The position numbers and the translations under genes were made by a program. A stretch of 64,000 bases of DNA from Pseudacidobacterium ailaaui (GTDB taxonomy: Bacteria; Acidobacteriota; Terriglobia; Terriglobales; Acidobacteriaceae), in the NCBI RefSeq assembly GCF_000688455.1, contig NZ_JIAL01000001.1, positions 2,697,001 to 2,761,000 of the forward strand. Reading direction: 5' to 3'. The first letter of the stretch is position 1. Each line of letters starts with the position of its first letter. The notes below the pieces were generated by a model. The model had not been told where the DNA came from and searched no databases. It saw only the letters and a program-made list of their open reading frames with translations. This document shows, in pieces, positions 8,414-17,464 of this stretch.

Positions 8414-9424
8414 ATGACGTTTGATCCAGTGCAATTGACGAGAAGGCTCATTGATATTGAGTCGATTACCTACAATGAAGGTGCTGTCGGTGAATTTCTT
8501 GCCGATTTCCTTTTTCAGCGCGGTTTTTCTGTAGAAAAGATGCCGGTAGAAACACCGGATCGCTTCAATGTCTATGCTGGGGTGAAAGACGAGACACCTG
8601 ACGTGGTTTTTTCCACACACATGGATACCGTCCCGCCATTTCTTCCTAGCAGCGAGGACGATGAATTTATCTATGGTCGTGGCGCCTGCGACGCCAAGGG
8701 CATTATTGCCGCGCAGATTGCTGCTGCTGAGCAGCTTCGCGATGCCGGGATTCGCGCTGGGTTGCTCTTTGTTGTAGGGGAAGAGCGTGATTCCGCAGGA
8801 GCAAAGGTTGCCAATGCGCAGCCCCGGGGCAGCCGCTTTCTGATTAACGGAGAGCCTACGGACAACCGGCTGGCCATCGCATCCAAGGGAGCCTTGCGTG
8901 CCGCCATTCGTGCAAAAGGGAGGATGGCGCACTCGGCCTATCCTGAACTGGGAGAGAGTGCCGTGCATAAGCTTGTGGAGGCGCTCCACCGCCTGTTGCA
9001 AATCGAATTGCCGGTCACAGAAGATGTTGGCCCCAGTACGCTGAATGTAGGTCTGCTGGAAGGGGGGCGTGCGCCAAACGTGATTGCAGACTATGCTGAG
9101 GCGCAAGTGCTGGTGCGTCTGGTTGGGCCCTCCGCCGAGATACGACGTTCCATCGAAGAAGCAGTTGCCGGTCTGGCAGAGGTTGAATTTACGCTGGAAA
9201 TCCCGTTTACCCGCCTGCATGCTCTGGATGGATTTCCTACGATGGCCGCCGCATTTACGACAGACATTCCTGCGCTTACGAACTGGGGAGAGCCGCTCCT
9301 GCTGGGACCAGGATCCATTCATGTTGCTCATACATCGAATGAGAAACTGGCAAAACGCGAGTTGTTTGATGCCATCGGATTGTATATCGAGGTAGCCAGG
9401 CGACTGGTGTCTCATCCTGCATAA
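8414..9424 (+). CDS. M20 family metallopeptidase (ArgE/DapE/ACY1-like)
   Basis: A 336-residue di-zinc amidohydrolase. Metal-binding motifs are in order: STHMDTVPP (His then catalytic Asp, about residues 67-75), GRGACDAKG (bridging Asp, about 88-96), VGEERDSAG (general base and ligand Glu pair), a further acidic ligand in INGEPTDNR, and His in IHVAHTSNE near the C-terminus. A dimerisation domain with GRMAHSAYPELG separates the catalytic parts. It hydrolyses N-acyl amino acids or small peptides; ArgE-like, DapE-like and carboxypeptidase roles are all possible. It is followed after 15 bases by the YyaL gene, so they may be co-transcribed. Confidence 0.85.
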   Translation: MTFDPVQLTRRLIDIESITYNEGAVGEFLADFLFQRGFSVEKMPVETPDRFNVYAGVKDETPDVVFSTHMDTVPPFLPSSEDDEFIYGRGACDAKGIIAAQIAAAEQLRDAGIRAGLLFVVGEERDSAGAKVANAQPRGSRFLINGEPTDNRLAIASKGALRAAIRAKGRMAHSAYPELGESAVHKLVEALHRLLQIELPVTEDVGPSTLNVGLLEGGRAPNVIADYAEAQVLVRLVGPSAEIRRSIEEAVAGLAEVEFTLEIPFTRLHALDGFPTMAAAFTTDIPALTNWGEPLLLGPGSIHVAHTSNEKLAKRELFDAIGLYIEVARRLVSHPA

Positions 9425-9439
9425 ACGAGGCAAAGCGCC

Positions 9440-11548
9440 ATGTCTGGACTGAACGCCCTACAATACGCAGCATCCTCATATTTGCGGTCTGCCATGCATC
9501 AACCAGTGCAATGGCATGAGTGGTCGCCAGAGGTATTTTTGCTGGCAGTGCAGCAGGACAAGCCCATTCTGCTGGACATCGGTGCGGTATGGTGCCACTG
9601 GTGCCATGTCATGGACCGTGAATCCTACGAGGACCCGGTCCTGGCACAAATCATCAATGAGCATTACATTGCCATCAAGGTCGACCGCGACGAACGGCCT
9701 GACGTGGACAGCCGTTATCAGGCCGCAGTGCAGGCCATTTCCGGACAAGGGGGATGGCCTCTGACAGCGGTCCTCACTCCGGATGGACGGCCCTTTTTCG
9801 GTGGAACCTACTTTCCGCGCGACGACCGCTATGGACGCCCTGGGTTTGAGCGCGTTCTGCGCACTCTGGCCGAGGTCTGGAAAAGCAGACGCGAGGAGGC
9901 GATCGAAACCGCGCAGAGTGTTCTTGCTGCAGTGGAACACGGCGAAACCTTTTCCGGACGGGCCTCCAACCTGGGCCCGGAACTAGTAAATCAGCTTGTT
10001 GCGAAGACGCTCAGCCAGTGGGACCCACGGTATGGAGGCTTCGGCAGCCAGCCTAAGTTTCCTCATCCTGCAGCCGTGGACCTTTTGCTTGATGTGGCGG
10101 CGCGCGGTCATGAGGGCGCAAAAAAAGTGGCAATCAGCACGCTCAAGAAGATGGCCGCAGGTGGAATCTACGATCATCTTGCAGGTGGTTTTCATCGTTA
10201 TTCCGTAGATGAGCGTTGGGTTGTGCCGCACTTTGAAAAGATGCTGTATGACAATGCTGAGCTACTGAAAAACTATGTTCATGCTTTCCAGACATTTGTA
10301 GAGCCACAGTTTGCTTACATCACACGGGACATCATGCGCTGGATGGACCAATGGCTTACAGATCGCACACGCGGCGGCTTTTACGCCTCGCAGGACGCGG
10401 ATATTTCACTTGAAGATGACGGCGATTATTTTACCTGGACGCGCGAAGAAGCAGCAGCTGTCCTGAACAACGCAGAACTGGCCGTGGCTGAGATTTATTA
10501 CGACATTGGCGAGATGGGAGACATGCACCACAATCCTAAAAAGAATGTGCTGCATGTGACGCACTCGATTGAAGAGGTAGCGCAAAAACTCTCCAGAGAC
10601 GTGTCAGAGGTGGAACGCGATCTTGCATCGGCGAAAGAGAAGTTGTATCAGGCGCGGCTTCAACGTCCGACTCCTTTTATTGACAAAACCATCTATACAG
10701 GCTGGAATGCATTGGCGGTCTCAGCCTACCTGGAAGCGGATCGAGTACTGCAGCTTCCTGTTGCAGGGAGCTTCGCCCTGAAGACCCTGAACAGAATTCT
10801 GCTTGAGGGTTGGGACCCGAAAAGCGGGCTGAAACACGTTATTGCTTATGCGGCGGGGGTGGCTTCCAGACAGCAGATTACTGGCGTGCTCGATGATTAC
10901 GCTTTCCTCATCCATGCCTGCGTCGATGCATGGCAGGCCACCGGTCTTCTGCGCTATTTCAGCATTGCCGTGGAGCTGGCCGACGCGATGATCATCCGCT
11001 TTTACGATGAGACAGGCGGGGGGTTCTTTGACACGGAGACCCAAAGCATTTCCGCCCCTGGTGCTTTGCGCGCACGCCGAAAACCCTTACAGGACACCCC
11101 GACCCCGGCTGGAAATCCTGCTGCAGCTGCGGCGCTGCTTCGCCTGGAAGCACTCAGCGGGCGGCCAGATTTTCGTGAGAAGGCCGAAGACACTTTGGAG
11201 CACTTTGGCGGTATTGTCGAGCAGTTTGGTCTTTTTGCCGGGACTTATGGACTTGCTCTGCAACGGCTTCTTTTGCCTCCGCTCCAGGTGGTCATTATTG
11301 GTGAAGATGAGCGGGCAAAAAACCTGGCTGCGATGGCCACTGCGCGCTATGCCGTCAATAAGTCCGTGATTTTACTGCGGCCTGATCAGATTACAGAGCA
11401 GAATCTACCTCCGGTGCTGGCGGCGACCTTGCCTGGATTGCCTAAGCTCCATTCCGGAGACAGCTTTGCTATCGTCTGCAAAGGAAACACCTGCCTGCCT
11501 CCGGTCAGAGATGCGGAGGAGTTGTTGCAGGAACTGAGCGGGGCCTGA
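9440..11548 (+). CDS. Thioredoxin-domain protein YyaL (DUF255 / SPATA20 family)
   Basis: A 702-residue protein with the layout of the YyaL/spermatogenesis-associated protein 20 family. The N-terminal thioredoxin-like domain has WCHWCHVMDRESYED (about residues 52-66), a CxxC with unusual His-Trp filling, then VDRDERPDVD and QGGWPLTAVLTPDGRPFFGGTYFP. The rest is an alpha/alpha barrel resembling N-acylglucosamine epimerase, with HLAGGFHRYSVDERWVVPHFEKMLYDNA and FYASQDADIS. The function is not established; sugar or redox roles have been proposed. Length is typical. The stop is directly followed by the convergent antiporter gene. Confidence 0.88.
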   Translation: MSGLNALQYAASSYLRSAMHQPVQWHEWSPEVFLLAVQQDKPILLDIGAVWCHWCHVMDRESYEDPVLAQIINEHYIAIKVDRDERPDVDSRYQAAVQAISGQGGWPLTAVLTPDGRPFFGGTYFPRDDRYGRPGFERVLRTLAEVWKSRREEAIETAQSVLAAVEHGETFSGRASNLGPELVNQLVAKTLSQWDPRYGGFGSQPKFPHPAAVDLLLDVAARGHEGAKKVAISTLKKMAAGGIYDHLAGGFHRYSVDERWVVPHFEKMLYDNAELLKNYVHAFQTFVEPQFAYITRDIMRWMDQWLTDRTRGGFYASQDADISLEDDGDYFTWTREEAAAVLNNAELAVAEIYYDIGEMGDMHHNPKKNVLHVTHSIEEVAQKLSRDVSEVERDLASAKEKLYQARLQRPTPFIDKTIYTGWNALAVSAYLEADRVLQLPVAGSFALKTLNRILLEGWDPKSGLKHVIAYAAGVASRQQITGVLDDYAFLIHACVDAWQATGLLRYFSIAVELADAMIIRFYDETGGGFFDTETQSISAPGALRARRKPLQDTPTPAGNPAAAAALLRLEALSGRPDFREKAEDTLEHFGGIVEQFGLFAGTYGLALQRLLLPPLQVVIIGEDERAKNLAAMATARYAVNKSVILLRPDQITEQNLPPVLAATLPGLPKLHSGDSFAIVCKGNTCLPPVRDAEELLQELSGA

Positions 11549-11549
11549 A

Positions 11550-12800
11550 TCAGGCTGAGACCTCGGCCTTCTCCCGGACCAAGCTGCTGTCGTCGTTCCC
11601 GACTTTGAGGAGGTTTAGGATAGGCGTCGTGCTCATTGTGGTCACCAGTGCCATAACGACCATCATGGTGAAGAGCGTGGGAGAAAAGGCGCCCACGTTG
11701 TAAGCAATATTCAGCACGACCAGCTCCACCAATCCCCGAGTATTCATCAGCGCACCCAGGGCAAAGGCATTTCGCCATCTTTGGCCTGTCCAGCGGGCAG
11801 CCAGAACGCCGCCCCCCATCTTTCCAAAGACTGCGCCAGCCAGCACGATGGCGGTCCACCACCACATTTTTGCATCGTCCAGCAGGTCCAGCCGGGTGCG
11901 CAGACCGGTCAGAGCGAAGAAAAGCGGCAGGAGCAGGGCAGAGGTCACCATGTCGAGTTTTGCCCGGACCGCCTGCTGCCAATGCTCAATGCGCGGAAAG
12001 CATACGCCAGCAAGGAAGGCCCCGAAGAGCGGATGCACGCCAATCCATTCCGTGGCAGCCGCCGAGGCCAGTGCGAAGATGATGAAAATGCCCAGCAGTT
12101 CGAGGGAAAGATTTGGCTTTTTGCGTAAGGTAACGGCCCGTGCAGCGAGGGGACGTACCATGCCAAGCATCAGCAGGAGATACATGGCCAGGTATGCGAG
12201 GCGCAAGGGCAAGGAAGCCGGCCCCCCATCGGCCCCGATCAAAGTGAGCGCGAATGCCAGCAGCGTCCAGGCCAGCACATCATCCACCGCTGCACAAAGA
12301 ATGGCCGTCGTGCCCAGCGGCGTACCCTGCAGACGCCGCTCTTCCAGAATGCGCGCCAGAACGGGAAATGCCGTGATACTCATTGCGATACCCAGGAAAA
12401 GCACGAACGGAAGATTCCCGATGCCATGCGGTGCAAACCGGATGCGCAGTGAGTGCGCCAACGCTGCGGCCGTGATAAAGGGAATGAGAATGCTTGTTCC
12501 GCTGGCCAGCACTGCGGTCCTGCGTTGACATATAAGCTGGTCATAGTCCAGCTCCATGCCAATCAGGAAGAGATAGAGCACAAGTCCAACGGTTGAAAGA
12601 ATCTCAAGAGGGTGGAGAGAGCCTGCGGAAAACAGCAGTATGGAAGTGTGAGGAGCAAGGCGGCCAAACACAGACGGTCCCAGCAGAATCCCCCCGACCA
12701 TTTCGCCGATGACACGGGCCTGCCCAAGGCGGCGCGCCATCCACCCACAAATCAGGGTGACGGCCAGAATGACGGACATCTGCGCAAGTAAAAGAGTCAT
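11550..12800 (-). CDS. Cation:proton antiporter (CPA2 / Kef type)
   Basis: A 416-residue integral membrane protein with about twelve hydrophobic segments. Family features include GEMVGGILLGPSVFG (about residues 30-45), LFLIGMELDYDQL, and the acidic ion-binding pair region CAAVDDVLAW (about 185-194) that carries the conserved Asp-Asp of the CPA2 family. There is no C-terminal TrkA-N regulatory domain, so this is the short form. It exchanges H+ for Na+ or K+ in the inner membrane; which ion cannot be told. It is convergent with YyaL, with one base between the stops. Confidence 0.85.
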   Translation of the reverse strand: MTLLLAQMSVILAVTLICGWMARRLGQARVIGEMVGGILLGPSVFGRLAPHTSILLFSAGSLHPLEILSTVGLVLYLFLIGMELDYDQLICQRRTAVLASGTSILIPFITAAALAHSLRIRFAPHGIGNLPFVLFLGIAMSITAFPVLARILEERRLQGTPLGTTAILCAAVDDVLAWTLLAFALTLIGADGGPASLPLRLAYLAMYLLLMLGMVRPLAARAVTLRKKPNLSLELLGIFIIFALASAAATEWIGVHPLFGAFLAGVCFPRIEHWQQAVRAKLDMVTSALLLPLFFALTGLRTRLDLLDDAKMWWWTAIVLAGAVFGKMGGGVLAARWTGQRWRNAFALGALMNTRGLVELVVLNIAYNVGAFSPTLFTMMVVMALVTTMSTTPILNLLKVGNDDSSLVREKAEVSA

Positions 12801-12906
12801 AAGGGCCTGTGATGTTTCGGGAATTTTTTTATGAGATGCTGCTTTTGCCTTTTGTGTTGGGTAACTCGGGTGAGAACTTTCCCACTCTATCGTCTAATCT
12901 AGAGGC

Positions 12907-13920
12907 ATGGACAATCGCACTCCTCCAGAAGTTTTTGATGTCCTGGTCATTGGGGCAGGACCGACGGGCATGGCCTGCGCAATTGAAGCGCAGCGTATCG
13001 CTCTTCGTAGTGTGCTGGTGGATAAAGGATGTCTCTGTAATTCCATTTACCATTACCCGTCAAACATGACGTTTTTTACGACTCCAGAGCTGCTGGAAAT
13101 TGGTGATGTCCCTTTTCCCAGCGTAAACCAGAAGCCCACACGCAATGAAGCGCTGGAATATTACCGGAAGGTGGCCGAACACTATCAGCTTGATGTTCGG
13201 CAATATCAAAAGGTGAACACCATTTCGGGGGCAGATGGTGCTTTCCGTGTCCATGTAACAGATAAATTCGGACGCCAACTTACCCACCATGCGCGCAAAC
13301 TGGTGGTGGCCACCGGCTATTATGATCTGCCCAATCTTATGGGCATTCCGGGAGAAGACCTGCCCAAGGTCCATCATTATTATGAAGATCCGCATCCTTA
13401 CTACGGACTGGATGTAATGGTCATTGGTGGAAAAAATTCAGCGGCAATTGCGGCACTGGACTTGTGGCGTCACGGAGCGCGAGTCACACTTGTGCATCGT
13501 GGTCCTGCCATGCACAAGCACGTAAAATACTGGATCCTTCCTGACATTGAAAACCGCATCAAGAATGGGGAGATTACCGCATATTTTCAAACCCAGGTGG
13601 AACGCATCGAGGAAGATTCTGTCATTCTGAAGACGCCGGAGGGAGAAGTTTCGGTGAAGAATGATTTTGTCTTTGCCATGACTGGCTACCATCCGGACTT
13701 CGATTTTCTGATGTCGCTCGGGATCCGGCTGGAAAGTAAAGACCGCTGTCCCGAGTGCAATCCGCAAAGCTTGGAAAGCAACATACCAGGAATTTACCTG
13801 GCTGGAGTAATTCTTGCCGGCGAGCGTACGAATGAAATCTTTATTGAAAATGGCCGCTTTCACGGAAAGAGGATTGCGGCCGATCTGAAGGAGAAGCTGA
13901 CAGCTGTGCTGGAAGCTTAA
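12907..13920 (+). CDS. ypdA: YpdA-family FAD-dependent (bacillithiol-disulfide-type) reductase
   Basis: A 337-residue two-Rossmann flavoprotein. FAD binding is at VLVIGAGPTGMACAIEA (about residues 13-29) and NAD(P)H binding at VMVIGGKNSAAIAALDL (about 170-186). Family-typical segments are DKGCLCNSIYHYP, FTTPELLEIGDVPF, RNEALEYYR, and CNPQSLESNIPGIYLAGV near the end. YpdA reduces oxidised bacillithiol in Firmicutes, and related proteins occur in Bacteroidetes and Acidobacteria. Whether this organism makes bacillithiol is not shown here. It is probably a single gene, separated by 83 bases from the histidine kinase. Confidence 0.85.
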   Translation: MDNRTPPEVFDVLVIGAGPTGMACAIEAQRIALRSVLVDKGCLCNSIYHYPSNMTFFTTPELLEIGDVPFPSVNQKPTRNEALEYYRKVAEHYQLDVRQYQKVNTISGADGAFRVHVTDKFGRQLTHHARKLVVATGYYDLPNLMGIPGEDLPKVHHYYEDPHPYYGLDVMVIGGKNSAAIAALDLWRHGARVTLVHRGPAMHKHVKYWILPDIENRIKNGEITAYFQTQVERIEEDSVILKTPEGEVSVKNDFVFAMTGYHPDFDFLMSLGIRLESKDRCPECNPQSLESNIPGIYLAGVILAGERTNEIFIENGRFHGKRIAADLKEKLTAVLEA

Positions 13921-14003
13921 GTGAATGAGCGGTCCTCCCGGCAGAAGCGTAGCGATTTCACCCAGATTCTGGATGGAGCTTCGGCGTCTTCTGGGGAAAT
14001 TTT

Positions 14004-15908
14004 TTGAAGGACGGAAAACTGCTTTTGTGGAAGCCCAGAACAATTCGTGGCCAGTTGATTGCCAGCCTGGTTCTATTTGAGCTGCTTGCTCTTGGATTGT
14101 TTACTGCTTTTCTTGTGCGTGAGCAGCAGAAGGAGCTCCAGCAGCGCATTGACCGCCGCCTGGAGTATCAGGGATCGCAATTGGCATTGCAGGCTGCAGA
14201 AGCCATTGAGGAAGGCAAGGCCGATTCCCTACAGAAGATGGTGAGCACGCTGCTGCATTATCCCAGCATCGGCAACGTGCAGATTACTGATTTGCAGGGA
14301 AGGGCCATTGCGGGTGCAGATGCTTCCATGAACGGAAAGCTGAATCTGACGCCGACAGAGCGCAATTTTCTCAGACGTCTGGACCGACCGGCCATCTTCA
14401 ACCTTAAGGAAAACGTACGTGAAATCGTTGCTCCTGTGATGGTCCAGGGCCAAATCAGGGGACTGGTATGGATCGCCCCTAACGAAGAATCAGACCGCCT
14501 GCAACTGCATTCGTTATTGCGGGTCACACTCATCTCAGCCATTCTTGCTACTCTTGGGTGCACGATTCTGGCCACGCTGATGGCGCGGACGGTCACCAAA
14601 CCCTTGAATGTACTGATGCGTGCCACCCGCCAGATTGTGCGCGACCCGGAAGACCTCTCGAATTTTCCGCTCCCAGTTACCTCAGAAAATGAGGCAGCGG
14701 CTTTGACCACGGCATTCAATATGATGGTTGCCTCCATCGAGGAGCAGCGTTCCGGGTTGAACGATACTCTGGCGCTGCTGGACTCCATGCTGGCCAACGC
14801 CCCAATTGGTTTTGCGTTCTTTGACCGTAAGTTCCGGTTTGTTCGCGTCAACCAGTTTCTGGCGGACATGCATCACAGCACGATTAGCCGGCACCTGGGG
14901 CGCGCCGTCAATGAGGTCTTTCCGGAGTCCGCCGCAGTTCCGCTGCAGCGGGCCATTGACCAGGTTTTTTCCACAGGACGACCAGTGCAGGACCTGGAAT
15001 TGACCGGCGAGATCGAAGGCCAGCCGGGCCGCATCCGTGCATGGCTGGCCAATGTATATCCCGTACAGACGGGTTCTAATGCGGTGCGATGGGTTGGCGC
15101 GGTGATTGTGGACACAACGCAGCGCCGCAATTCCGAAGAGGCATTGCGAAAAACGGAAAAATTGGCTGCGGCAGGTCGTCTGGCAGCTTCCATCGCTCAC
15201 GAGATTAATAATCCGCTGGAAGCTGTAACGAACCTTTTGTATCTCATCCGTCTTCAGGAAAAACTTCCATCTGAGATCGAGAGATATGTGGACCTGGCCC
15301 AGCACGAGCTGGCCCGCGTTTCTGAAATTACCCAACAGACGTTGAGGTTCTACCGGCAGTCCACTCTTCCGGTTACAGCAAACATCTGTGAGCTGCTGGA
15401 ATCGGTGCTGACTTTGCATCAGGGGCGGGTCAATTCTTTGCATGTAGAAGTACGCCGCTTTTATGACTCACAGGTTGAAATCTTCTGTTTTGCAGGTGAA
15501 CTGCGTCAGCTCTTTGCCAACCTTATCAGCAATGCTTTGGATGCGATGATGCCCGGTCCAGGCATGCTGACGCTCAGCGTCCGGCAATCACGTTCGTGGC
15601 GTAATCCATCCGTTGAGGGAGTGCGCATTTCTGTTGCTGATACTGGATGCGGAATGTCCGATGAAGTGCGGGCGCGCATTTTTGAACCTTTCTTTACCAC
15701 AAAAGACGCAACCGGCACCGGGCTTGGTCTGTGGGTCAGCGCCGAAGTCATCCGCAAGCACCGGGGTGAGGTCCGCATTCGCAGCCGCGCCGCTGATACG
15801 TGCCATCCGCAGCGAAAGCCAGGGACGGTCTTTATGATTTTCTTTCCCCAGTCCGCTGTTGAGGGGCACTTGAGCGAAAATTACGCTAATAGCTCTCAGA
15901 CGGCATAA
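14004..15908 (+). CDS. Membrane sensor histidine kinase (HAMP-PAS-HisKA-HATPase)
   Basis: A 634-residue sensor kinase. A first membrane helix lies at about residues 14-36 and a second at about 170-192, enclosing a periplasmic sensor of about 130 residues. A HAMP linker follows (about 192-245), then a PAS domain (about 255-370, with NAPIGFAFFDRKFRFVRVN), a dimerisation domain with the phospho-acceptor His399 in IAHEINNPLE, and an ATPase domain with LISNALDAM (N box), VADTGCGM (G1), FEPFFTTK (F box) and TGLGLW (G2). It starts with TTG (14004) after a GGGGA ribosome-binding site. No response regulator is adjacent, so its partner is elsewhere. Confidence 0.85.
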   Translation: MKDGKLLLWKPRTIRGQLIASLVLFELLALGLFTAFLVREQQKELQQRIDRRLEYQGSQLALQAAEAIEEGKADSLQKMVSTLLHYPSIGNVQITDLQGRAIAGADASMNGKLNLTPTERNFLRRLDRPAIFNLKENVREIVAPVMVQGQIRGLVWIAPNEESDRLQLHSLLRVTLISAILATLGCTILATLMARTVTKPLNVLMRATRQIVRDPEDLSNFPLPVTSENEAAALTTAFNMMVASIEEQRSGLNDTLALLDSMLANAPIGFAFFDRKFRFVRVNQFLADMHHSTISRHLGRAVNEVFPESAAVPLQRAIDQVFSTGRPVQDLELTGEIEGQPGRIRAWLANVYPVQTGSNAVRWVGAVIVDTTQRRNSEEALRKTEKLAAAGRLAASIAHEINNPLEAVTNLLYLIRLQEKLPSEIERYVDLAQHELARVSEITQQTLRFYRQSTLPVTANICELLESVLTLHQGRVNSLHVEVRRFYDSQVEIFCFAGELRQLFANLISNALDAMMPGPGMLTLSVRQSRSWRNPSVEGVRISVADTGCGMSDEVRARIFEPFFTTKDATGTGLGLWVSAEVIRKHRGEVRIRSRAADTCHPQRKPGTVFMIFFPQSAVEGHLSENYANSSQTA

Positions 15909-15978
15909 CAGGGAGCTCCCCGGCGGGAGTGAATTGGGCTAAGCATGCAGTCGTTCCCAGGCCAGGGTGTTATAGACA

Positions 15979-16644
15979 CTACGGTTTGAGGATGGCATTA
16001 TATCCATCCGCCAGCAGACGCGAGCGCATTGCCCGGGCTGCATCCCGAGAAGCAAAGGGCCCCACCTGAACGTGGTAGAGCTTGTCTTGCGGCTCATTGC
16101 GCACAGAAACGGTATAGCCATGCTTTTGCAGGGCGTTGGCCAGCGTATTTGCGTCTTCCTGGCGCGATACTGCAGCGATCTGCACCATGAAAGATCCGCT
16201 GGATGGGGTAGAGGCCGGTGTGGCGACTGGGAATGCTGCGGGCTTCAAAGCGGGCCTGACGACGGAAGAGGGTTGTGCCAGGGTCTGTGCGGGAGCAGGT
16301 TTTGGCGTCGTATTTTCGGTGTCTTCCTGCGACATGCTCTGCGCCGCAGAAGGATTGGTTGGGTCCGCAGACTGGCCTTCTGTCTGCAATGCTTCCATGG
16401 CCGATGGCTTGGGCGTGCTGTTTGCCTGCGGCGTGGAGGTTTCCGCCTGTGGGCTGGCCGTCGGCGATGCCTCAGGTGGGCTGGACGTATTCGCTGTTCC
16501 GCGGCGTCCCATCGAGTAACCAAAGCCGAAAAACACGCCGCACACCAGCACAAGGCCAAAGAAAATCCCCAGTAACGTGCCTGTATTCAGCGTAATTTCA
16601 GACTCGTTTTCGTTTATCTCTTCGTACTCGGCCACATTTCTCAT
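15979..16644 (-). CDS. SPOR-domain membrane protein
   Basis: A 221-residue bitopic protein with a short acidic cytoplasmic N-terminus, one membrane helix (TLLGIFFGLVLVCGVFFGFG, about residues 23-42), a long Pro/Ser/Thr/Gln-rich periplasmic linker (about 50-145), and a C-terminal SPOR domain (about 148-221, with FMVQIAAVSRQEDANTLANAL and YHVQVGPFASRDAARAM). SPOR domains bind denuded septal peptidoglycan, so it probably acts at the division site like FtsN or DamX. It overlaps the slipin gene by four bases (ATGA) and is the last gene of the GT39-TPR-NfeD-slipin-SPOR run. Confidence 0.85.
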   Translation of the reverse strand: MRNVAEYEEINENESEITLNTGTLLGIFFGLVLVCGVFFGFGYSMGRRGTANTSSPPEASPTASPQAETSTPQANSTPKPSAMEALQTEGQSADPTNPSAAQSMSQEDTENTTPKPAPAQTLAQPSSVVRPALKPAAFPVATPASTPSSGSFMVQIAAVSRQEDANTLANALQKHGYTVSVRNEPQDKLYHVQVGPFASRDAARAMRSRLLADGYNAILKP

Positions 16645-17411
16645 TTTTGCTCCTCAGATCTGGCGGGAACAATTTTCTGGATCAGGGAAATCAGTTCCAC
16701 TGGCAGGGGGAAGATGACAGTGGTGTTCTTCTCCGTCCCGATATCTGTAAGTGTCTGCAGATATCGCAATTGCAAAGTCATGGGCTGTGTGGCCAGCAGG
16801 TTCGCGGCATCCACCAGGCGCTGCGCTGCGGCATATTCGCCCTCGGCATTGATAATCTTCGATCGCTTTTCGCGTTCGGCCTCTGCCTGCTTGGCCATGG
16901 CGCGTAGCATCTGCTCTGGAAGGTCCACCTGCTTGACTTCCACACTCACCACTTTTACGCCCCAAGGTTCTGTACGCTGGTCCATGATGCTCTGGATGCG
17001 CTGATTGAGAGCGTCCCGATGCGCCAGCAGACTGTCCAGCTCGACCTCTCCAAGCACGGAGCGCAAGGTGGTCTGTGCAAATTGGGAAGTCTGATAGACA
17101 TAATTTGAAACTTCGATCACAGCCTTTAAAGGATCGAGCACGCGCAGGGTGATGACCGCATTTACCTTGATCGTCACATTGTCGCGCGTAATGACGTCCT
17201 GCGGAGGGACTTCCAGGACTTCCTGTCGCAGGGAAACGCGGATCATCTGATCAAAGGGGCGAAAAACAAGAATGATCCCCGGCCCCTTGGGCTGCTGCAA
17301 AGCGCGTCCGAGACGGAAAATGACGCCGCGCTCGTATTCGCGCAGTATCTTGATAGAGTTCAGCAGATAAAGAATGATGACTGCTACGACAATCAGGCCG
17401 GGAATGCCCAT
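16641..17411 (-). CDS. Slipin / stomatin-like SPFH protein
   Basis: A 256-residue member of the stomatin/slipin group of SPFH proteins. A membrane hairpin or helix lies at residues 1-20, followed by YERGVIFRLGRAL and the SPFH core (VSLRQEVLEVPPQDVITRDNVTIKVNAV, QTTLRSVLGEVELD). The C-terminal coiled part is KQAEAEREKRSKIINAEGE and AAQRLVDAA. It forms membrane-bound oligomers at ordered-lipid patches. It is next to NfeD, its usual partner: in many bacteria NfeD clips or stabilises the slipin. Here the nfeD stop is 54 bases upstream. Confidence 0.9.
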   Translation of the reverse strand: MGIPGLIVVAVIILYLLNSIKILREYERGVIFRLGRALQQPKGPGIILVFRPFDQMIRVSLRQEVLEVPPQDVITRDNVTIKVNAVITLRVLDPLKAVIEVSNYVYQTSQFAQTTLRSVLGEVELDSLLAHRDALNQRIQSIMDQRTEPWGVKVVSVEVKQVDLPEQMLRAMAKQAEAEREKRSKIINAEGEYAAAQRLVDAANLLATQPMTLQLRYLQTLTDIGTEKNTTVIFPLPVELISLIQKIVPARSEEQK

Positions 17412-17464
17412 GGTCCTCCCTCCCGCACTGGGATTGTATCGCAGCCCATGAGCAGAAAAACGGG

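Noticed and set aside
8381-9433. 350-codon minus-strand open frame
   Set aside because: It is the antisense shadow of the M20 peptidase (8414-9424), which has complete metal-binding motifs; the shadow frame has no recognisable domain.
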